From Paenibacillus sp. FSL W8-0186 (GTDB taxonomy: Bacteria > Bacillota > Bacilli > Paenibacillales > Paenibacillaceae), in the NCBI RefSeq assembly GCF_037969765.1, contig NZ_CP150207.1:620001-684000 (forward strand): DNA of 64,000 nucleotides, written 5' to 3'. Shown here in pieces: positions 59,305 through 64,000 of the stretch; the stretch's first letter is position 1; every line of letters starts with the position of its first letter. A program made the translations under genes and the position numbers. The notes under the pieces are model-generated. The model saw only the letters and a program-made list of their open reading frames with translations, ran no database searches and was not told the origin of the DNA.

Positions 59305-60114
59305 TTGTTGGAGCAGGTGGGCCAGGGAAGAACAGCAGATATATTCGTTGCCGGTGATAACAAGGTTCTAAAGCTTTATAAGAAGGGCTTTCCAATTGAA
59401 GCGATTCATGAGGAGTATGAGGTCAGCCAGTATGTGCATGACCTGGGTATCAATGTCCCGAGGGCCTTTGAGATGATCGAGAGGGACGGAAGGCTGGGGA
59501 TTATTTTTGAACGGGTTCCAGGCACCTCTCTGCTTCATTTGATGACACGGAGACCTCTGCGGATCAGGCGGTTTTCAAGGACGTTAGCCGCCCTCCATCA
59601 TCACGTGCATTCCCATTCTGTTGCGGATTTGAGCAGGAATCATAAAGAGATACTCGCTCATAATATTCAATCAGCCCCGCTCCTAACCGATGCCGAAAAG
59701 TCGAAGATTATTCATCAACTGCAAGGTTTGCCCGAGGATCATAAGCTCTGCCACGGAGATTATCATCCCGACAATGTGTTAGTAACGGATCCAAATAATA
59801 GCTGCGTAATTGATTGGATGACGGGAATGGCTGGCCACCCGCTGGGCGACCTCGCCAGGTCCGTACTTCTGTTGACTTATGGCACATTACCAGAAGGGAC
59901 TCCCAAAACGAAAGGTCTCCTTATCAATTTCTTTAGAAAGCGCATCAAAAAAGAATATGTCAGGCATTACATGAAGCTGGCGAACAAAGATTATGCCGAG
60001 GTAGATCCATGGATACTGCCGGTAGCTGCCGCGAGACTTTCGGATGGGATACCGGATGAAGAGAAAAACGCATTATTACTAGAGATCAGAGCAAGATTGA
60101 AGACAATTACATAG
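59305..60114 (+). CDS. Aminoglycoside phosphotransferase-fold protein
   Basis: TTG 59305 is the start, with GGAG seven bases upstream. This 269-residue kinase-fold protein has the nucleotide loop GQGRTADIFVAGDNKVLKLY with the ATP-binding Lys, the catalytic loop LCHGDYHPDNVLV (Asp at about 152), and CVIDWMTGMAGHPLGDLARS with the metal-binding Asp. It resembles APH/choline kinase-type enzymes common in Bacillales, mostly not resistance genes. A long hairpin with U-tract sits in front of it. Confidence 0.85.
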   Translation: MLEQVGQGRTADIFVAGDNKVLKLYKKGFPIEAIHEEYEVSQYVHDLGINVPRAFEMIERDGRLGIIFERVPGTSLLHLMTRRPLRIRRFSRTLAALHHHVHSHSVADLSRNHKEILAHNIQSAPLLTDAEKSKIIHQLQGLPEDHKLCHGDYHPDNVLVTDPNNSCVIDWMTGMAGHPLGDLARSVLLLTYGTLPEGTPKTKGLLINFFRKRIKKEYVRHYMKLANKDYAEVDPWILPVAAARLSDGIPDEEKNALLLEIRARLKTIT

Positions 60115-60225
60115 AAAATGGAGGTAAAGCTACGGCCAAGAACGCCCCTGCACATGAGAGGGTGATCACGACAATGAGAAATTTGGATATTAGGGTGGAT
60201 AAGGCTTTTTTCTAGGAGGAATCGA

Positions 60226-60411
60226 TAAAGGCAGAGTCTTGCGAATATTTAAACCCCATATTCTTCGATGACCAGGTTGGGCACATTGAGGGCGTTGCTA
60301 GGATCGTGCCATCTGTTCAATTTGAGGATATCGAGGATCGTCTTCCAAAGGCCAATTTCCCGCAACCCGTTAAGAAGAACAACCCGACAGCGAGTTGGGG
60401 AGGGATGCTAT
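60226..60411 (+). other. Unassigned open frame without a start
   Basis: A frame reads FFDDQVGHIEGVARIVPSV, then FEDIEDRLPKANFP and ASWGGML before TAA at 60411. It has no start codon with a ribosome-binding site and I recognise no family. The stretch 60115-60452 holds nothing else clear, so this is probably a gene remnant. Confidence 0.35.
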
Positions 60412-60452
60412 AAAAGCTGCAACAAGAACCTAAAAGTGAGGGTGGAATTACA

Positions 60453-61540
60453 ATGTCACTTCGTATTCTTATCGTTGACGATACCAGGTTTTTACGCATG
60501 ATGCTGACGGATATATTAACTATTTCAGGATATGAGGTAGTTGGTCAAGTGGAAAATGGGCTGATTGGCATTGAAAAATTTAAAGAGCTTAGACCCGACA
60601 TTGTTATGATGGATATTTCCAATGCCTGAAATGGACGGAATACAGGCCCTTAAGGAAATTAAAAAAATAGATGCCGATGCGGTGGTGATGATATGCTCGG
60701 CAATGAGTCAAAGAGAGCTGATCTCAAGAGCATTGGAGGCAGGGGCGAGCAAACTATGTTACCAAGCCACTCGACCCGGAGACCATTAATACGCTAATTG
60801 AGAATGTTATACCGCTGATTGAACGGAAGAAAAGGGCGGGCAGCGAAGACACAGAGGATCCTAAAGAGACGATGGAGAGTCTCGGACAAGGCCCGGTGCT
60901 GAACCAGCAGGAGCTAGAGCATTTAAGTCAATTGTTGAGCAGAGGCAGTTGGGATAACGATCCACCGGCTGAGACAAGCCCAGATTTGGACTTGCGTTCT
61001 GAGCCAGGAGATGAATTGGAGTCAGGGCTAGAACTAGATGCAGAACTAAAGCTCGAACTAGATCCAGAACCAAATTCCAAGTCTAATTCAGATATAGAAT
61101 CGGCATCAGACTTAGGTCAGAAGCATGGCTACCTAACAGAGGGGAATTATTACGAGCTGGATCAGCCTGAGGAGCTGCTGTCAGAAGACGAGCCGGATTA
61201 TGAAGAATCAACAGATCAATTTGGAGCAATTCTTCGAGCCTTTGCGGAAGCTGGAGCTGCAGAAGAGGTGGAGGAAGATGAGGATTCTAAGGAAGAAGAT
61301 GAATACATGTCCTTTTTTGAGAAAGTGCATGCAGACTTCGAACTGGGATCAGGAACGGAACTGGGCAGTCACACAGAAGAAGCCGCAGCAGTGATCTTTA
61401 ATGAACATGATAAAACCATTCAGATTGATGTGATGGCCTTAAATGATCAGAAGCAAAGTCTGAAGTTAACCTTGGACAGTTTTTCTTACTTAGTCAGCTG
61501 GCTCAAAGAAAAGGGAATTCCGGTCGATTCACAGCAATAG
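60453..61540 (+). pseudogene. Response-regulator gene broken by two single-base insertions
   Basis: ATG 60453 (GAGGGTGG upstream) begins SLRILIVDDTRFLRMML, a CheY-type receiver. At DIVMMDIS near 60620 one extra base shifts the frame to MPEMDGIQALKEIKK; a second extra A in AAA at 60751-60753 shifts it again to NYVTKPLDPETINTL. The third frame then stays open to 61540. Removing both bases restores a receiver (about 125 residues, phosphoacceptor Asp in MMDIS, Lys in VTKP) with a long acidic tail and a final beta-rich 40 residues. Either the gene is dead or the bases are sequence errors. Confidence 0.8.
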
Positions 61541-61566
61541 TGATCGGGCAAATAACTTAACTAAGC

Positions 61567-61605
61567 AACCAGTTACTGATATTCAATAGGTGACTGGTTA
61601 TTTAG
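61567..61605 (+). terminator. Terminator after the response-regulator gene
   Basis: AACCAGT (61567-61573) pairs with ACTGGTT (61593-61599), followed by ATTTAGTTT. Confidence 0.65.
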
Positions 61606-61712
61606 TTTCGCCTATAATCTTTGATTAGAGACCCTGCAATATGGTGAACTTGCATCTGGTTTAGGGAGAAGGGGTTTTCTAGAGAGCAGGCAGTATTGCA
61701 GGAGGGAATTCA

Positions 61713-62576
61713 ATGACGGTAACCGTTCGTTTACAAGCCCAGACCTTTCCATTACGGGCCTCTCATGATTTAACCTGGCTGGAGGGCATGGGAGAGGTGT
61801 TCGATGTATTCTGGCAGCAGGACTCCGGCAATATTTCATTCGGAGTTCGGCTTGAAGATGGCAGCAAGAAGTTCGTGAAATATGCCGGCGCTGAAACCGT
61901 GAATTACGAGGGCAATGTAAAGGAGGCCGTTTTGCGGCTGCGGCAGGCGATACCGGTTTATGAAGCACTGGCCCACCAAAGCTTGGTGAATCTGGTAAAT
62001 CACTCTTCAACGAGGGACGGATATGCTGCAGTTTTTGAATGGTTTGAAGGGGAGAATCTTCATCCGCATTGGTCCTACCCGCCTCCGGCGAAGTATACGG
62101 ATCCTGCGTCGCCGTATTATCGCTACAGGCAGCTTTCCTTGGACCAGAGGCTGGCCTCTTTGGATGAAATTTTTGCCTTTCATGCTTTTGCTGAGCAGAA
62201 GGGCTTTGTTGCCGTTGATTTTTACGATGGGAGCATCATGTACAACTTCGAATCTGGAACGACCCGGATTTGCGACATTGATCTGTATCGGAAAGGGTCA
62301 TTTGTCAATTCTATGGGCAGAATGTGGGGCTCTTCCAGATTCATGTCCCCGGAGGAGTTTGAAAGAGGCGCCATAATTGATGGAATAACCAATGTGTTTA
62401 ATATGGGAGCCACGGCTTTTGGGCTGCTCGGCGGAGAGCTCGACCGTTCATGGGCAAAATGGGAGGCTTGCCCAGAGCTGTACGAGGTAGCCTTGAAGGC
62501 TGTTGAACCGGAGCGGGAGCGCCGTTATTCGTCTGTGGCGGAGTTTTGCGAAGCCTGGAATAGACAGCGAATTTAG
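61713..62576 (+). CDS. Protein-kinase-like protein
   Basis: A 287-residue protein with kinase-fold landmarks: a Lys in KKFVKYAGAE as the probable ATP-site lysine, FEWFEGENLHPHW at the hinge, VAVDFYDGSIMYN in place of the HxD catalytic loop (Asp and Asn kept), and ICDIDLYRKG in place of DFG. SSRFMSPEEFERGAIID and RRYSSVAEFCEAW resemble the APE-helix and C lobe of Ser/Thr kinases. GGAGG precedes the ATG. Phosphotransfer activity is plausible but not certain, and the substrate is unknown. Confidence 0.7.
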   Translation: MTVTVRLQAQTFPLRASHDLTWLEGMGEVFDVFWQQDSGNISFGVRLEDGSKKFVKYAGAETVNYEGNVKEAVLRLRQAIPVYEALAHQSLVNLVNHSSTRDGYAAVFEWFEGENLHPHWSYPPPAKYTDPASPYYRYRQLSLDQRLASLDEIFAFHAFAEQKGFVAVDFYDGSIMYNFESGTTRICDIDLYRKGSFVNSMGRMWGSSRFMSPEEFERGAIIDGITNVFNMGATAFGLLGGELDRSWAKWEACPELYEVALKAVEPERERRYSSVAEFCEAWNRQRI

Positions 62577-62639
62577 CCTAATCCAGGCGTTTGCAATTCC
62601 GTCATTCCAGGTTTCTCGAAAGAGTCTTTTTTAAATATG

Positions 62640-62669
62640 TTGACAGTCAGGAAATAGAGAATTTATAAT
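62640..62669 (+). promoter_or_regulatory. Sigma-A promoter of the FCD regulator-amidohydrolase unit
   Basis: TTGACA (62640-62645) and TATAAT (62664-62669) both match consensus with an 18-bp spacer. The first operator lies just past the start point. Confidence 0.85.
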
Positions 62670-62683
62670 ACACATACAACCTA

Positions 62684-62698
62684 CTCATCAATGATGAG
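62684..62698. promoter_or_regulatory. Operator 1, palindrome CTCATCA-A-TGATGAG
   Basis: A perfect 7+1+7 palindrome, 15 bases after the -10 box. It shares the CTCATC/GATGAG arms with operator 2 at 62763. Confidence 0.75.
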
Positions 62699-62762
62699 GT
62701 GCCAACTAGAGATTAGCTGTCTTCGGTATAGGAGGTATGCTGAATATTTTTTATATATAACA

Positions 62763-62780
62763 CTCCTCATCGATGAGGAG
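62763..62780. promoter_or_regulatory. Operator 2, perfect 18-bp palindrome
   Basis: CTCCTCATCGATGAGGAG reads the same on both strands. It lies 80 bases from operator 1 and just before the regulator gene; looping or a roadblock between the two is possible. Confidence 0.75.
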
Positions 62781-62800
62781 GAGGGAAGGATGAGTGTAAG

Positions 62801-63577
62801 GTGAGCGTAAAATTTGTTGAAAGCGCAGACACATTCGATGAAGGGAGCTTCTTTTCTTCAAAAAATGAATATGCGGAGTATTTGGTGCTCAAGTATTTAA
62901 TACAGACGGATGAGCCGGTGGGCTCCTGGGTGTTGAAGGTGATGCTTGGGCTTAAAGGAATCGAGTTCAGTACGGCAACGATCGGTAGAATGCTGAAGGA
63001 AATGGACGCCAAGGGATTCACGAAGCTTGCCGGTGCCCAGGGGAGGGCCATCACTTCAAAAGGAATGAATTATGCCAAAATTCAGTCAGAAAGAATCGAG
63101 CGGGAACGCCTGCAGGCCCGGCTTATGATGGCCGCAATACCACAAAGCTTTGATGAATTAATTGACTTGCTTGATGCCAGAAAAGCTTTGGAGTGTGAAA
63201 CAGCAAGGCTAGCCGCGCTTCGGGCTTCCTCCAAGGACATCGAAGAGCTTGAGATTTCCTTGAAAAAACATGAGGAAGTAGTCAAAGGCAAGATTGATCC
63301 TACGGATATTGCTTTGGATTTTCATATTAAGGTAGCCAAGGCTTCATACAATCGATTCTTAATCGCATCACTGGATATTTTGATTTATGAGGAGCTTCGG
63401 CTGGAATCCCAAATCGCTCAGCTCATTACAAGAGAACGGGGAGAGGAGTATCTCCTTCAACATATATCGATTGTTGATTCGATTAAGCAGAGAAATGCCT
63501 CTGAAGCCGAGAGACGAATGGGCGTCCATATCGAAACGCTGATTAGTGCGATCAAAGAACAGGCTGAAGGGAATTAA
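62801..63577 (+). CDS. GntR/FCD-type transcriptional regulator
   Basis: GTG 62801 is used as start; GGAAGG lies 11 bases upstream. The N-terminal 85 residues are a winged helix of the kind NEYAEYLVLKYLIQTDEPVG, GIEFSTATIGRMLKEMDAKG, different from the classic GntR domain. The C-terminal half is an FCD ligand domain (DLLDARKALECETARLAALR, DFHIKVAKASYNRFL, HISIVDSIKQRNASEAERRM) with the Asp and His residues that bind metal. It probably binds the two palindromes upstream and controls the amidohydrolase gene that follows after 65 bases. Confidence 0.82.
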   Translation: MSVKFVESADTFDEGSFFSSKNEYAEYLVLKYLIQTDEPVGSWVLKVMLGLKGIEFSTATIGRMLKEMDAKGFTKLAGAQGRAITSKGMNYAKIQSERIERERLQARLMMAAIPQSFDELIDLLDARKALECETARLAALRASSKDIEELEISLKKHEEVVKGKIDPTDIALDFHIKVAKASYNRFLIASLDILIYEELRLESQIAQLITRERGEEYLLQHISIVDSIKQRNASEAERRMGVHIETLISAIKEQAEGN

Positions 63578-63642
63578 GGCGGCAGAAGGGCTGCCACTAA
63601 CTATGGACATGGACTAGTTGAATAAGGAAAGGGGCGAAGCAA

Positions 63643-64000
63643 ATGGGTACCGTATTTGATACCGCGATAGTAAATGGAACCATTGTGCTGGAGAACCAAG
63701 CGGTGAAGGGAACCTTGTTAATCCAAGATGGGAAAATTGCAGGAATTTTAGACAGCCATAGCAGGGTTGACAGCCGGAAGCTGATCGATGCCGAGGGGAT
63801 GGTTATATTGCCGGGCGCAATCGATCCCCATGTCCATCTATGGGAGCCAAGTCCCCAAGATTATAGGGAGGACTATAACTGCGGCTCCAAGGCAGCGGCC
63901 TCTGGCGGGGTAACGACCTTGATAGAAATGCCTTTAAGTGTTCCGCCGGTCATAGACCGTGAATCCTTCCAATTGAAGAAGGAAATCGCAGACCGAAACT
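63643..64000 (+). CDS. Cyclic amidohydrolase (allantoinase/dihydropyrimidinase type), partial
   Basis: ATG 63643 follows AAGGAAAGGGG. The visible 119 residues are the N-terminal part of a metal-dependent cyclic amidohydrolase: DTAIVNGTIVLEN, LLIQDGKIAGI, VILPGAIDPHVHLWEP with the HxH metal motif, and SKAAASGGVTTLIEMPLSVPP. The last features lean towards allantoinase or hydantoinase over dihydroorotase. The gene runs off the window end. Its upstream neighbour is an FCD regulator, which suggests an inducible purine- or pyrimidine-catabolic locus continuing beyond. Confidence 0.85.
   Translation, partial: MGTVFDTAIVNGTIVLENQAVKGTLLIQDGKIAGILDSHSRVDSRKLIDAEGMVILPGAIDPHVHLWEPSPQDYREDYNCGSKAAASGGVTTLIEMPLSVPPVIDRESFQLKKEIADRN

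Noticed and set aside
59305..60114. Aminoglycoside resistance gene
   Set aside because: The kinase fold is clear, but the sequence does not follow any aminoglycoside-modifying subgroup that I can recall, and such proteins are mostly housekeeping in Bacillales.

Overview
The window looks like chromosomal DNA of a Paenibacillus-type Gram-positive bacterium. This rests on strong Shine-Dalgarno sites (GGAGG), frequent TTG and GTG starts, many lipobox lipoproteins, a YesM/YesN sensor-regulator pair beside a sugar ABC importer, and many secreted carbohydrate-active enzymes. I see no rRNA, tRNA, CRISPR array, intact insertion sequence or phage module. The species call is inference from gene content, not from a marker gene. 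Positions 1-17800 are a patchwork. They hold small membrane proteins and lipoproteins, two Nudix hydrolases, a TetR-DoxX pair with a clear operator, an FlxA-like coiled-coil protein, a GMC oxidoreductase, a GTP cyclohydrolase II, a luciferase-like monooxygenase, an orphan solute-binding lipoprotein and a MerR pair. Decayed genes lie among them: a trypsin-like protease remnant, a propeller/Ig-like remnant and the stub of an IS256-type transposase next to a small repeat cluster. Positions 17800-24300 hold an OmpR-type two-component system followed by a four-gene SGNH - MBOAT - DHHW - DUF4358 operon, the usual set for O-acetylation of an exported polysaccharide. An 11-bp-phased direct repeat sits in front of that operon. 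Positions 25300-44600 are a carbohydrate island. It has a xylan part (GH8 exo-oligoxylanase and two secreted GH43 enzymes with ricin-type lectin tails) and a uronate-glycan part: YesN and YesM on the minus strand, then a solute-binding protein, two permeases, a DUF2264 protein, a heparinase II/III-type lyase and a GH88 unsaturated glucuronyl hydrolase. Two cre-like sites mark catabolite control. A 197-bp repeat occurs once on each side of the regulator-transporter-DUF2264 block, and a tandem repeat array precedes the lyase gene. Positions 44700-49900 hold a macrolide 2'-phosphotransferase with a long leader (a 12-codon reading frame with Arg-Leu-Arg, and two U-tract hairpins), a self-controlled XRE regulator, a GyrI-like protein with a decayed second copy of its 3' end, DinB, a CxxC thiol protein and a MarR regulator with four C-terminal cysteines. 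Positions 50000-58400 hold a run of pyridoxal-phosphate enzymes (Orn/Lys/Arg decarboxylase, GlyA, HemL, ArgD-like, then SerC) ending in the PLP synthase subunit PdxS, with a LysR regulator in the middle. Positions 58400-64000 hold a MOSC protein, two kinase-fold proteins, a response-regulator gene broken by two single-base insertions, and an FCD regulator with two palindromic operators upstream of a cyclic amidohydrolase that runs off the end. The best candidates for something new are the leader in front of the macrolide phosphotransferase, the PLP-enzyme cluster, and the repeat-bracketed uronate-glycan locus.
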